Shown in pieces: positions 12,501 to 27,500 of a stretch of DNA of 64,000 nt (position 1 is the first letter of the stretch; each line of letters opens with the position of its first letter). The stretch spans positions 1 to 64,000 of the forward strand of contig BQKZ01002401.1 of the NCBI GenBank assembly GCA_036244855.1, written 5' to 3'. The notes beneath the pieces are model-generated. The model did no database searches. It was not told where the DNA came from and saw only the letters and a program-made list of their open reading frames with translations. Origin of the DNA: Temnopleurus reevesii (taxonomy: Eukaryota; Echinodermata; Echinoidea; Temnopleuroida; Temnopleuridae). The position numbers and the translations under genes are program-made.

Positions 12501-15500
12501 AATCCATAAATCTTATGCCAGTATTTTTATTTGTAATATTTGACTGCATAATTATGCCATATTAAAAAAAAAAAAAAGATCAGGCTTAATTAATATCCTG
12601 ATGTTTATGTTTGCTGATATTTGTTACAGTAATTTGGAATGTTGCTGAGAAATTCAATGGCATCCTTATAATTTTTAGAAGATCAAAGTCGGCCTAGATG
12701 TATAAGTCTTCAATTCTGGAATTTGTATTGGGTTTCTGCTGGCACGATGAAGAAACTGATGATGTTTTTTTTTTTGCTTTTTAGTTTACCAAAGTTAACC
12801 AAAGCATGGCATGCATCAGCTTTGATTGGAAATTGCACAAAGGTTTACTTGTACAAATCTTTAGTTAAATTTCTCTGATATAAAATGTTCTTAGGTGATA
12901 AAAATAGAGCTTAATTTGAAAAGGGTAGATGTAGATGTATGATTTTTCTGTAATTTACACTTGCATATTGCCGGTGGACATTTGCTGGTTTGGTCACTAA
13001 GTATTTATATTTGTGGAATTAATCCATGGGGGGATATTATGATTTAAAGTTCTTTGTCTCCAGCAACCCATAATAAGATTACACACACTATGCTTTGAAA
13101 AACAATCATAGTACCTACACATTCAATAGACCAGTGACATAACCAAGTTAAAACTATCCCTATAAAGGTATTACAAAACTGCTTGCAGAGAAGTGCATGA
13201 CACACGTTATATCAGGTGATCATTTGTTGCCAATCGGCATGACAAACAACTGATGAGTTAAAATGTTATTTATTGTCCGATTTGCTTCAATTTTGTTTTA
13301 TCTGATCGTCTGATTTTTCTGCTTTTAAGCAATACAAGATTTTTCTTGGGCATACCCAGTCTTTAGATAAAATCCTATGGATAATGCATAAAGAATTAAT
13401 TTTTTTCATTTATTTATTCATTATACAAATTCAAGTAATATTATTCTGATATAGGAAGAAATTCCATTAAAAAAGACATTCTTACAAACATTGTTTAAAT
13501 ATATCCTATGCACTTAAAAACCTTTTTTTTAATATGAAATGTTGTAAATTGTTATTATTTATTCATTTGTTTCTTAATTTTGATACAGTTATCTCACCAT
13601 TTAATTGGTTAGATGAGAAACCTTGGATTTCCTAAATGTAACCTTCCATAGGGCTTTAATCGTAAGAATATCTTAATTTAGATGAACTTAGATGTACATG
13701 TAGCTTTAAATTTGTGAATCTCAGAATTTTCTCAATTTTCGATTTAATTTTTACATTCATGTGCCTATTCTGTTTCCTTTTCTTACTCTCAGATGTACTC
13801 GTTACCATGAATGTGATAAGAAGGAGGTTTCAACGCGTTGGCTGCCCTTTGAAGCTGAAGAGTGTATCAGCGTTTCAGACACATCTTTGGGATTCAGCGT
13901 GCCAAACACTGCTACTGCACAAGAGGTTAGTTGATAAAGGGTTCAAGACCCTCCCTATGCAAATCACATATTCACATATTCAGTACCAAGCAATTATGCC
14001 TCTATATCACATTGAAGCAGAGGATTTTCAGGATTGGAGTAATACCATATTGCCATTAAATTTGGTTAACATTGTAATCACATGTACATGCCAATGGTAT
14101 TAAATAAGAGTCATTTGCATATGATTTGAATATGCGTCCATATTTCCCAATATGTCACATTTTAAGTATGAGAAGACAAACTTTTAGAATTATTCATATT
14201 TAATTTCAATGCCATAGCATTGCCATAGCAATGAAGATAAGTTCAGATTACCCAATTTCATCGCTGTAGCAATTACACAGCCATGAAGTGAATATGTTTT
14301 TGAGGGTTGGCTAAACTTCATATATATTACCAAAGTTTAGGAATTATTGTGATGTTTTTAATTTAGGAAGATCAGAATGATCTCAAGACTATTCACCATG
14401 CAGTTTTATTGTGATACATACATGTACAAGTACATGTAGCTGGTTGAAACTCAAGATTCACAAACCCAAGCTCACTATCGCATGAGTTCCACTTTATTGC
14501 TATTCATTTGTCGAATATGTACAGTTGTGGTAATTTGTACATTCATGCTGATAACAAAATTACAGAGCTTTTTGTCCTTTGCCTGAACTCATGCATATAA
14601 AGTCAGAAAGCTGAAGGTATACATTATATTAAACCCTAATACACCATTGATTCCTATGGTGTTAAGAGGATAATGGACACAAAAGAATTTGTGGATAAGC
14701 AGTTTGATGGACACAATTGATGTGATAGATGATAGAGAAAGTTTTCATCATCCACATTCCTGTGCCTTTACTGTTATAATCCATTGAAAAGGACAAAAGC
14801 AGCTGAATCATGAATGAAAACCCCTACCTTAAGAAGTCATTAAGCATTGATGTGAAATATGCATTTGCATGATGATGTTTACCAATTATTGTTGCACAAG
14901 TACATGTAGATCGGTGAAATGCAAAGTTGAATTACACATACATGTGTCGCCATTCTGTATATATTTTATATTGTAAGCTTGAATGCATGGGTAAACACTC
15001 TTTTGTGTTCATCAGTGTGTATTGCAGACTTCGTACTCAAAAGGTTTCATTCAGGGCACATACAAAGCGACATGTTCTAGTAATGTTCTTCAATAAGATG
15101 AATATAAAGTCTTGAAGCGGATTTGCCATCTCTCAATATTTCAATGATCACATCCTCACCACGTGCTTCAAAGAAATTGTCTAAGTGTTCAAGGAAGCAA
15201 AAAGCCAGATTATTGTCTAATCCATGTAGGGCCTACATGTAGCCTGAATGTTCTTTAAGTATGAGTAAACGGCTACATAACCTTCGCAGAACACATTAGG
15301 GTACATGCATACATGTAGGATTGTGGCTTGCAAACTGAACAACGTGAAAATTAAATGTGCCAAGGTCTACATGTAGCAATGCATCTTGGTTATATCTTAG
15401 AGGGTATCTGGACCCCCTATTTTTTGTATTTCACAAACAAGATTTTGCATGTACATGTACAGTACGTACATGTTTGCACAGTATGTAGATCATAATATGC

Positions 15501-18500
15501 AAAAAGGTATATGTGAATGTATTTTGATCATACATGTAGAAGAAAAACAAATTTTGTTGATCATAAAATGTTACATGTATGGACATGTTTTTATGGAAAT
15601 TTACCTGTATTTTTTTACGACTAGAGAGATGATAATTTTGCTTAATGTGATGCACATGCATGTACATGTACATGTACAGTACACATGCTCAAAACAAGTA
15701 GGGCCTATTTGTTGAACTTTGCAGTGACTCAAGTGATGTTTTTCTTAAATTTTCATGTTGTGTACTTTAGATGAGCTTTAAATTTGAGTACTGTCAATGA
15801 GCATAATGGAACTTGCACTGTCAGTCACACCAATCGTGGAACTGAGATGGGGGACTTGTGTTATACATCAGTGTACCTTAACCTGTAATGGATGAATGCA
15901 TACTTTATTTGTAATATTCATGATATATTGTACAGATTAATTGTGAGAAATTTGCATATTAGCCAGACATGACCATAAACAGGGTATAAAGTGCTGTATT
16001 ATGAAGTAGAATCTTTCACAATGCTCAATGCATCATTGTCTGCATTTATTCGCTTGATGTACTTGCCGTCAGTGAGGTTTGTGTTGAAAACGTGAGGATT
16101 TTTCCTCGGAATGATTCAAAGGGGCATCAAAGCACCATCCAGATGCATAACCTTTCTATGTGTCAAAGAAAGGTGTGTACGAGTAGAGTGTCAATTCAAT
16201 TAAATCCAGTTTGACAATAAATGTATATTTACTAGAACCTTGTTAATTATCTCAAAGTAATTTTTGCTGTTAGAGGTTTCCGAACTAGAGGATTATTATT
16301 AATCCCCCTTTTTTTTTTTTATTGTTCATGGCGACCAAGTAAATGAAAGGAGGACTCCACGCCAAAAATGTCTTGCTTTGATGGAAAGCACAAAAATCAG
16401 ACAAACAGATCAAAAAAAGTTTGAGCGAAAACGGACAACAAATAAGAAAGTTAAGAATATTTGAAAAAAATCTAAAGATTTTCAAAACTGTTATACTTTT
16501 CGCAAATTGGCAACTTTGGGTCACGTGACATGACGTGTTGATGACGTAAGTTCATCACTTCTCTAGAATAAGTGTATATCCCATTACTTTTTATGCTCTG
16601 TTTTAAAGCCATTGGACACCAAAATAATTCCTTTTCTCGATGAATTCATCTAGTCGAATACATCTTCTTGATCTATAAGTTGTGAAATATTGTTCATAAA
16701 CAAGAGATAATAAAATTGTATAGATAAATATGATTTTAATAAACGGTATATTGTAATAATATAATAGGAAATATGTATTTTGTATCATAGTAACACTTTC
16801 ACGACACAAATTTTACAGTAACCAATATAAATTCTTGTAAAGGAATATTTTTTTCACTTTGAATTTACAATGACAAAAACGATACAAAAAAAAGAAAAGA
16901 AAATAGGAATTGAAAAACAACCACAAACATAATAAATCTTACAAAACAATATGATCTAAAAGAAAATAATTATTGAAATATCAATTTTCATATTTTATGC
17001 AATCAGTTAATAGCATAATTGAAATTGATGGAACTATACATCATTGAAGTACTGTTAAGAATATTTACATTCTCTTAATTAAGAGCAATTACCATCACCA
17101 TTTCATGTCACGTGATCTAAAGTTGCCAATTGGCTAAAAATATCACTATTTGAAGTATTTGTAAACATTCTTAAAAAAATCATAACTTCTTTATTTATTG
17201 TCCGATTTCGCTCAAACTTTTTTTTATATTTTCGTCTAATTTTTGCGCTATTAATTAAAACAAGTTATTTTTGGCTTGGAGTAACCGTTGAATGCATTAT
17301 TCACATGTAGTCTTAAATTATTATTTAAACATGTAGGAGGCATTTTTTTATGATTGGGCTCAGATGCCTTTTTCCTTTATATTGATAGAAAATGATACTG
17401 GTCTTATTTTTTATGTGATTTCTTTAAACAAGCTGTGCGCATATTAAACACATTTTTTCCAAATCCGATAATTTTTTTATACTACATGTAGTAGTATCCT
17501 GTTTTGCTACACGTACTGGAGGGTCGATATATGATATAAAATTTATCATTTTTCTATTTCCCTAATCATTATCTACTTTAAATTCATGAAAGTTTTCATA
17601 AGGTGTTTTGCATTTAATTGTTGAAAAAGGAACGCAAGCGAATGTTTCATTTATCGCGATGTTGACGGACATGTAGTTGTGTGTGGACATAAAGATAAGC
17701 GAGGTGTTTTGATGTTACAGGAAGACTTCAATGAGTGTGGAGATGGAGTAAGATTGGAAGCCAGGCAACCACTGTTGTCATGTCCTGCTAACTTCATTAT
17801 CACTTGTACATCTTCTTTTGGAGCAACCAGATGTTCAGCTCCAGGAAAAAGCATTAATTTGTAAGCCCTAGAAATGCAAAATGTCATCTGCAGGTAATTG
17901 ATAGCCTGAGGAGTATCTGTCCTAGATAGCCACTGTTGTTATCATCAAACGGCCATCTTGTCTTGACAATAAGCCGAGTGTATACAATCCCACCCTATAT
18001 TTAATATTCTTCCAAGTCATAGAAATAGAATTTAACAGCGTGTTCAAATGCTAGAAGTTATACACTAGAACTCTGCTCCACAATTTACTCTTTCATTGGT
18101 GTAAACAATGAAAAAATGTGTTTAAACATACAAGTTATAGCAGGAAACTGCGCATGTACATTATACATTAGAATTTTTACTTAATATTGAAAATGTACCT
18201 CATTTGAAAAAAAAGACATTGGAACAGTGAGTCAATCAAAATAATATTTCTTTATTATTCTTTATCAAGTTTTTGTATAAACTGAGATGCATCTGAACTC
18301 ATTATTAATGTCTGTTCATCGTATACTGTTTACTATATATTTCTAGCTATTCAAACATGTCTGAACATAGTATACTGTTGAAAAATGTCACATTCCTTCC
18401 AATTTCAGTCATTCAAAGTTGTCAAGATCATTCAGAGCTTACCTTAGTGATAGATTGAAAAATGATAGATGAAAAAGAAATAAAAAGATGTCAATATGTA

Positions 18501-21500
18501 TATTTCATCTTGCTTCTGAGGACAAATTTGACAAGAATGTCATTCTTGTGCAAAGTAAAAGCTACATACTCGGACCCAGTGGAATAAAGTGGTCTGTCGA
18601 TCACTCTAACATATGGTAAGGGCATTGAAAGTACAGTTGAGTGCCATGTGTGTTTTTCTCCAACTGTCAAATCATTGAAAGGAGAGAAATAAGAGGAGAC
18701 CCAGAGTCATGACCGTAGTCCATTAGGCTACTAATCACAAATCTTTGTTGCAAATTTTTAGTGACCTATCATCATTGTAATGACTACAGGATCGGTTCCA
18801 TTATACTGTCAAAAGATTAAAGTGTACCGTGTGCATTTCCCTGATCTAAAAAATGAATTGTGTGCGTATTAAAAGCAATATTGCAAATGTATTATAAAGA
18901 ATCTTTGTCAAAGAGGTACATGCAAGTAAACAGACCTCCCAATCATTATGAATTCAGATTGATCATTTACCATCATTCTAAAACCATGTTTTGAATGAGT
19001 TTTACATTTTTCATGATAATAGTACTAATAGGCTTACATATTACTATTGGAATTACATGTATATTTGTTTCCTCTTTTTTTTTAATAGTAGTAATCACCT
19101 CTCTTTTTCAGTCCAAAATGTTGGGAGGTCATACAGTCAAACCTGTCTACAGAGGCCAGCCCAAGGGAAACAGAAAAAGTGGCCATTTTAGACAGGTGGC
19201 CTCTATAGACAGGTTCTATAACATGCAATTTCACCTGGAGGGAATCCATTTAAGTGGCCACTATAGACAGGTGGTCACTATAGACAGTGGCCAATATAGA
19301 CAGGTTTGACTGTATGTAGACAAAGTGTGAGGTTAATTTGCATAACTTCAGAGAAAATGTTCCCTTTTTTCTCTTTGCAGATTTATATGTTAGAAAACTC
19401 AATATGGAATTTGCAATATTTTCCGGTTACTTGTTATATGATAGACTAAAATTCATTAAAATTCACAGGGCAAGATGAATAATGAGATGATACTGATATC
19501 TAAATTTGATTGAAAATGGAGCTAACCTCAAATATCGAATGAGTTTTATGTAGCTTTTATTGCATGCTTACTTACGTTATGCGGTGGGATATTATTGCTT
19601 TTTAGTATGCTTGATGCTAAATTATACATTTTCACTGTATGTTTTTACACATAGTTTTGATAGAAGTAGACATGTTTTCATCACTGATTTAGGGGAGTTC
19701 AGAATGCACATTCCACCATTTTCTTTTACATCTGGAATACTACATTATCCTTTTGATAAAGTATGTAATTAGAGTTGATAGCAAGTATGGATTTGTAAGC
19801 TGTAATATCTTATTCCATTATGGAGACACAGTAGATGATATGAATATTTAATCCTCTAAAGTATGCTATTGATGAAAATTTTATTACAAATGTAAGGAAA
19901 GCATTCCCATAAACCAGAGCAAGCTTTACAAAGTATATGAAAAGAGTTCCCTAACTTAAACCATTTATTGCATCATTACAGATGTAAATGAATTGGACAT
20001 TCTCATATTTTATTACCCATTGCCAGATCGTGATCACCGTGAGTCAGCTCCCACCTCTCTCTCCGGAGGCGGGGTACGAGTGTCACTTTGATCAGTTTAC
20101 ATCCAAAGTGAAGAACGTGAATGGGAACCAGATTACCTGTCAGACCCCTCCCCCAAACGCCATCCCAAGCATCGAACCTGGGCAATGTAAGTCAGATATC
20201 TTCAAACACCGCTTGTTGTTGTCGTTAATCTATCCCAGTCTATAATTTTTAACATTTCATACAGGGCAAGGCCATTTTTGTTGTGCATACATACACTGTA
20301 CTTACCAGATGTTAGGAAAAAACAAATAAATCTCCAAATATATTGTAGTGACATCGAGGCCAGTCAGGACAGGCCTCGGTATGTCCCTTGATAGCCATAC
20401 ATGTGGCCTACAGTATTTGCTCTTCAATGTGAAACAAAATTGTTGAAGATGAAATCTGGAGTTTTTATTAATATTGGGGGAATACCTGAAACAGAGTTAA
20501 TATTCATTGTATATTTTATTGCAATATTAAATAATTTAATGAATAGTAAAGTTCAGATCAACCAGCCAACATAAAAGCTACTGTATGAATCAGTGTCTTC
20601 AGAAATGGAACATGAGGCAGAAAAATTGAAAAGGGTAGGAATTAACTTTTGAATGCGAACAAATTGTGTCTTTTGAGTACCACTTCAAATTACATGTGCT
20701 TATATTGTATCACATTTATCATCCAACAAGAGCTACAGTACTTTGGTATGTGGGACTAGGTGTCTTCTGAAAGAAAAAACGAGCTGACAAAGCATGTCCA
20801 AAGAAACATAGATGGTGGTATCTAATACAAATTTCATTCATGAACAGACCTTCAAAAGATTTTGTTAATATGATGACCCACTTCTCGGTCGAAAAATGAA
20901 TATGAAAGCTCATAAATGATTTGTACAACTCTGAAAGAGCCGAAGATTTCTTTGCTCTACTTTAGTGGCCTTTCCAATGTAATTTGTAGCTCATTTTATT
21001 TGTATGCTTTGTATTGATTGCAGCTGCTGTAACAGTTGCCTTGAGCATCTACTCCAACGAGACTAGAGTAGCCTTTGTCAAGACTGATTTCAATTTCTAT
21101 GACTGCTCCCTCATTTCAAGGTAAGTCTTGTTTACTCTTCGGCCATTAATGTCTTGTAAATATATGCATAGGAGATGACAGGGATGTAATCACTAACAAA
21201 TTTGACAATGTATAGGACTATTTTGTAACACAATACCTCGCTATTAAAACTGGAGTGCACATATTTATTTCATTGACAGTCTTTTATTTTCTGTTTTCAC
21301 CAGAAGAGATACCATAAATACATACATAGAATTTATTGTGATATATACATTTTTATTATATTTGTATTACTATAAAAAAGGATCATTTTTGTTGTGTCCT
21401 TTAAACATATATGTCTGTTAATCTCATTTTTAAAACCAAGAATGCTATGAAACACATACACAGTGAAACAGAAATAATGTTGATTTACCTGCTATGTACT

Positions 21501-24500
21501 TGTGCGCAATCAAGAGTTTTCCAAGTATTTTTTTGTGAAGTTCGAAGTTCATGTGGATTGTTTGTTCCTTCAAAATTGTGCACCTGTCTGTGAGCTGTGA
21601 ATAGGACAATGAAATTTGACAAAATTAATTCTCATTTATTTCATCACAATAGCTCTTATTAAATAAAAAAGGGGGCAAAATCCTTTACAAGCGTATGTTT
21701 CTCTTTAAAAGAAGAATATGAAGTCTAGTAAGAAGGAAATTTCTTTCATTGACTGGTACAATGGTAGAATGCGGTTTTTATTTTTGTGTCATGTTCATCA
21801 TACATATATGCTGTGCATGTTCTTTGAATGTCAAGTTGACTTTGCCCTGAAATTTGTTGAAGATGTATTCTGAAAGTACAAAGTTCAAAATGCACTATGC
21901 GTTTTTCTCTCTGCCCAAGCACAATTAATGTTTTTTTTTTTTTTTTTTTAATAAATACTGAAATGAACCACCTACAACAAATAAACCAAAAAGGCTTTAT
22001 TATTAAATCAATAGTTTGCCATATTGAGATTTTACACTTTGTTGAAGAAAATTAATGCACTCTATTGAAATAATATATTTGCCTTTACATTCATATGAAT
22101 TTTTAATTGTTTCATTGTTTTTTTTTTTGTTTCATGAAAGTTATGAAAAATATGCAAGTATGAAGTTTGAGTTAACACTTTGTCTGATTATTAGAGGAAG
22201 GAAATTCACAAATGAGAAATTTGAGATGTATCCTTGAACAATCATTCTAAATTATTTTCGGAAGGATCATGAACACAATGTTTAAAAGGAACAAATGAAT
22301 GATTAATCATTTAGACTTGTTAATTACTTCTAAAGCAAAATAAAGGACCTTGCTGAGTTGACTAGAAATCCTTCCTCTTGGCAAATCCAGATGATTTCCT
22401 GTAAACAGATCTTTTGGTGGGATGGGGTTGGATAAAAGTTAGTGCTTTTGATATGCTGTTATTCTATACAAGTGATTATTGTTGGGTGTACGTATCCCAA
22501 AGTAATGGGATTTTTCTATGATACATACTCCCATTTTTGAAGATGAAGTATAACAAGAAGCTTTCAAATATGTGTCCCAATTAGATTACTCTCCCAAAGT
22601 ACATTTTTACAATTAATGATAAGTAAACAGGGGGAAAATTGTTTTACTCTGATATATTTACTCTTTATTTTCTAATTATAGCTGTTCATCATGTATGAGT
22701 AGTCCCTGGGCTTGCGATTGGTGTATCTATGACAACAAATGTACACATGACCGAACAACATGCCAGCCAGATGATATCATTTTATCTTCAGATGATGTGA
22801 GTTTCGTTTTGTTTCTAATTTGTGTCTTTATTCAATAAAACAATTCAAATAGCAATATTTGCAATGACTCAAACAACATAGATATTTAACTTAACAATAA
22901 ATAGTTTTACCCCCCAATTGAAAATAGTATGAGTTTTCAAAAGAGGAGTGTTTTATATTTACAGGCAGTGTTTGTCAAGTTCTATCAAGTTAGCCTGTGT
23001 GTAAAAACCTACCTAATCCCATATTCTATGCATGAGTGAACACACATAACAGAAGAAACATAACTTTTCAAAAGTCACAATAGTATTTCTGTGTGTATCA
23101 TGTACTCGGAATCATGTCAAGGAAGGTTCTTATGTGTGAAGAAATGACAATTTTGCTTTTATTTGTCTAACTATAGACTTCTACCCACATATTTTTTTCA
23201 TGAATGTTTGTTGTTATTAATTGGCATACTGGACATAACACAACAAAAGATGCACTTTTAACATGCATCCAAATTAGACTTTTTCAATTTTGTTCAGTTT
23301 ATATCTTACATTAAACGAGGACTAATTTGACTTTCAAAAAGTTACATATTTTCTCTTATGTTCATTCATGCATAACAATTTTGATCAGGCTAATTTTTAC
23401 ACGAAGGCTAGCCAGTTCTTGGTTGATGAACTGTAAATATTGTTACTCAACACTCACTCGTTAAAAATTTATGTTACATTCATTAAGGGGTTAAAAATGT
23501 GAATAGATACATGTACATGCTAAGAGGAAAAATATGCAGTTTTTTTTTATCAATCCTTTGGTAGGGTGAGAAATACTTGGTAAGCTTGTTTGTGCATCTA
23601 CATGTATATGTGTATGATTGTAGAAGATCTGCAGTTTCCATACAATTCCATGTACTTTGATAGGGTGTGTGTGTATACATGTGTGTGTGTTTTGGGGTGT
23701 ATGTTAGTTTGTATGTATATGGGTGTGCCCACACAAATTATGTGAGGTCTCTGAGAAAGCTAACATAAATATATTTTGTTGCACATTGTATTTGCGCACA
23801 TTGTCATGGGGTTGGAAAGAAAATGAAAGGAAACTGCAATGAATTGAACTTTCATGGAAATTCAAACTATCATCAGAAATTGTGATATCCAAAGCGTTTA
23901 ATGTTTAAAAAATGTATTGAAAACCCATCTCTTCACAAGTGTTTTCCATTAGTATCTACACCATATCCCTCTATTAGTTTTGTATTTGCCTTCACTGCGC
24001 CTTGAGCACATAATTCATGTGGAATCTGGTGCATTAAATGTACAGTGTACAAGTAATATTATTATTATTATTATTATAATTATTAATGATTAATAGTTTA
24101 TGTGGATGATATTTGAAAAAGAGATATTTAAAGAAGATATTTTTGATAGGAACTGTGATTGTACTATTCTTTTATACACTTTTGTATTGATTTTAGATAA
24201 TTTATAAAAAAAAAAGTGTGTGTATGTATAGTATGCATACGTAGAATAATTTTTTGTGTATGTGTTGATAAATGCCATGAACCTTAATAGCAAAAGTATT
24301 AAATACAGAATGATGGTGTTTAGTGTCATTTTTACAACCCTCATGATTTACAGAGCAATCGTCTCTTGAGTGCTAAAATAGGCCAAATGATGTTAATAAT
24401 TTTCAAGAGGACTGCTTTATGGGTGATGATTACTTTCAGTTTCCATGAATGCACTGTGACAGCTGATTTACTGGTTTCATTTTGTGCCAACCCATAAACA

Positions 24501-27500
24501 CACCTGCCATTGATTTGATTTCAGTTTTTCTTTCGGTCATTTCAACAGAATATAATTACCCATGTTTGATTTACATTGTCCTACAAGTATTAATCTTTAA
24601 AAGCCAGTATTTTAGCCAAGATACAATTAAGCAAATGCACTGGATTTCAGACCAGCAGGCAGTTATTTTTATATTTTCAAAGATCATTGTATGAACATTC
24701 TAACTAGTGTGCATTTTAGCAAATTTATGGTTACGAAATTAGTGAAAATGAAAAAAAATTAGTGTAATTTCAGAAAGTGAGGGCTCAAGTCTGATTGACT
24801 TTTATAAAATGTTCAGTTTATATTTATCAACTCCGCACTTCTTGTGAAATATATTTTTAATTTGAACCCACTAGCTTTGAATGAGGCAGTTGATTCTGAA
24901 AAGGTTAAAATGAAGGGAAAAAATTGTTGCCTTATGATTATGATTTTGATTTACGTATACATTTCTGAAATTCTACAGCATACATGAAGCCTAAGGTTTC
25001 AAGCTTTGTGCAGTATGCCAATATTTTGCTATGTCGATGCTTGTTTCTTTGTGATGGTTTTGTTTTTGTTCTGATTTGGATTTTTCATTCGGGGCTTGTT
25101 TTCATCTCTTGAGTCTTTTTATAATCCAATATTATACCTGTCTATAGATGCCACCTCAAGGGAAACAGAAAAAGTGGCCACTGTAGACAGGTGGCCTCTA
25201 TAGACAGGTTATATAACATGCGTTTTCACCTGGAGGGAATCAATTTAAGTGGCCACTATAGACAGGTGGTCACTATACACAGTGGCCACTACAAACAGGT
25301 TTGACTGTATAGACAAATCGTATTTATGTCAATGACGCCATTTTCAGATTGCCTCTCTTAACTGTCATGCACATAATGTACCTAACTTCTTTTAGATCAT
25401 TCTGAGCTTACTAGCCGAATAGAAAACGTTTATACCTGTAGTTGAGTGAAACAAGTGAGCGCTTGAGCAGCGTACACATGTTGATTGTAGGCTACACACC
25501 TATTGACATGAGCTCAAGAAGGAAATATTGAATGCGAGTGAGTGTGTACCAAGACATGGAGAGTGATGTGAAGTAGTTATGATCTCATTATCTAGTATTT
25601 CTTCAGGGCATCTTTCCTCCCCTCGCCAATAATTTTATGGGTCTTAGCATCAGTGTGCCCCAAGACTGCAAAACACACACTCTCAGATCACTCTGTATTG
25701 TAAGGAGACAGAAGTGTTTGCATTGTATGTAATTGTATTTGCATCAGACCTGGAATTGAATACTCTGTCTGAAATCTCACATTTGTATCAGATGTAGGTA
25801 TTTTGATCCAGCGTGTTTGTTGATGAAATAGGCCCATTTGTTAATGTGCATAATGACTGGAGGGTGAAACCCTTTAAGTTCATTGCATTGAATGTGAAGG
25901 GCAAACGGTTTTAGCTGATTTAGTTGGCATTTATCTCACATGACAAAGAGAAAATAGAATGTTTTGATGTGTCCTTGTAACAATAGAATGAATATCTGAC
26001 AATAATAGTCAAAATCTGTATGCTACATGTAAATGGCATAGGTACATGAATAATTAAAGTGTGTTGCCTAAAATATGGGGCCATATGTGCACTTACATTT
26101 ATACCCCAAAAATATTTTTTTTATCTCACTCCACCTTGGGTGTATCAATAAGGTAGTACCGAAGAGTGTGACTTCCCACAACTTCACAAGTCTGACAGCT
26201 TATATGGCCCATATTTTGAATAATTGGTTAAGGAGATAACAAGGACAATATGTAAAAGCACTCTTAGGAAGTCTGATACATGGAACTCTTGAGACAAACT
26301 TATAAAATTGTCTTTTAATTATGACGAAACATGAATTTTGCAATTCATTAGTGTTTGTCTAGCAAGCCAAAATGTATCGCTAGAAACTTATTTTGAAAAT
26401 TTTTGATTATATAGGTTCACATCTGTTTTTGTCTATTTAAAACCCACCTTCTCAAACAACTGTAACATGTACCTTTTCTTCTTTCTATAGTTCTTTCATT
26501 TAAGCGCACGTAAACCTTTTTCAAAGGTATGATGCACTATACATTGTATAAGAACCGTCATAAAAACTTTGGACTTGTGAGGTGAACTGGTATGAGCATG
26601 GAGTTCATCTACATACACGTGTACAATGTAGACTTCAATCAACCTCCATTCCAATCTTGTAAAGCAGGCGCATCTTTATGAAAATGATATTGGCTGGACA
26701 GATGGCTTTTGAGATGAGCCCATGGCAGCTACCTCTCTATTCTATATATATGAGGCATAATTGATAATCCTCTCATTTCAAGACTTGATGATACACTTGA
26801 TACTTGCCTCTCCACCTATAAACAACTTGTATTACTTTATGTCAGTAATGGAAACAGGCACAGTAGGCCTACACATGTGTAAAACCATTTTTAGATTAAA
26901 AAAAAGACTTGCAATAGATACATGTACATGTTGTGATTTTTTGTTTAATATATTACAATTATCTAATAGGAATAATGCACATGAAGGTTTGTCATCAGTA
27001 CTGGATGGTATACTATAATCCTTAAAGTACCCATTTTAGAATTTATATTGGCTGCAAAATTTGTGTTTCCTATCTTCCCATGTTGTTGAGCTTCATCAAG
27101 GACATAAAGTTGGAGCCAAGAGTTGTTTGGGCCATTATTTAGGAGGGGCATAACGAGCACGATGTATCATCAAACCATATGAAAGCTATGCGATTGATAT
27201 GATTAATCGTTGAGTCCTTTTGAGAGGAGTCTCCAGTGATGCTCTGGCTGCCAAGCATAAACCATCCCAAATGTTTGCCTGGCGACACACTACACATCCT
27301 AACCAGCAGAATATTTATGACTTCACAGAAACAAGATGCAAGGCGTTTGCCTCTGAACTGTGTGTGTTGATGGTTTTCTGCATTTTATTCCGTTTGAGGA
27401 AAAAGGCTACGACTTGTACTCTTGTGAGATGGGTGTGTTTGTGAATGTCTGGAGAGAAGAAAAGACGCATGGCGTGAGTAGGAGAAAGAGAGAGTGAGAG

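Larger units (their letters stand above)
13926..20026 (+). other. Plexin intron 5
   Basis: The longest intron, 6.1 kb, phase 0. It holds dense TACATGTA words (15300-15700), the foldback element 16354-17282, a possible alternative exon at 17721 and a TA-flanked MITE at 19132-19314. I see no other conserved coding segment; the plexin alignment is continuous across it. Confidence 0.75.
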
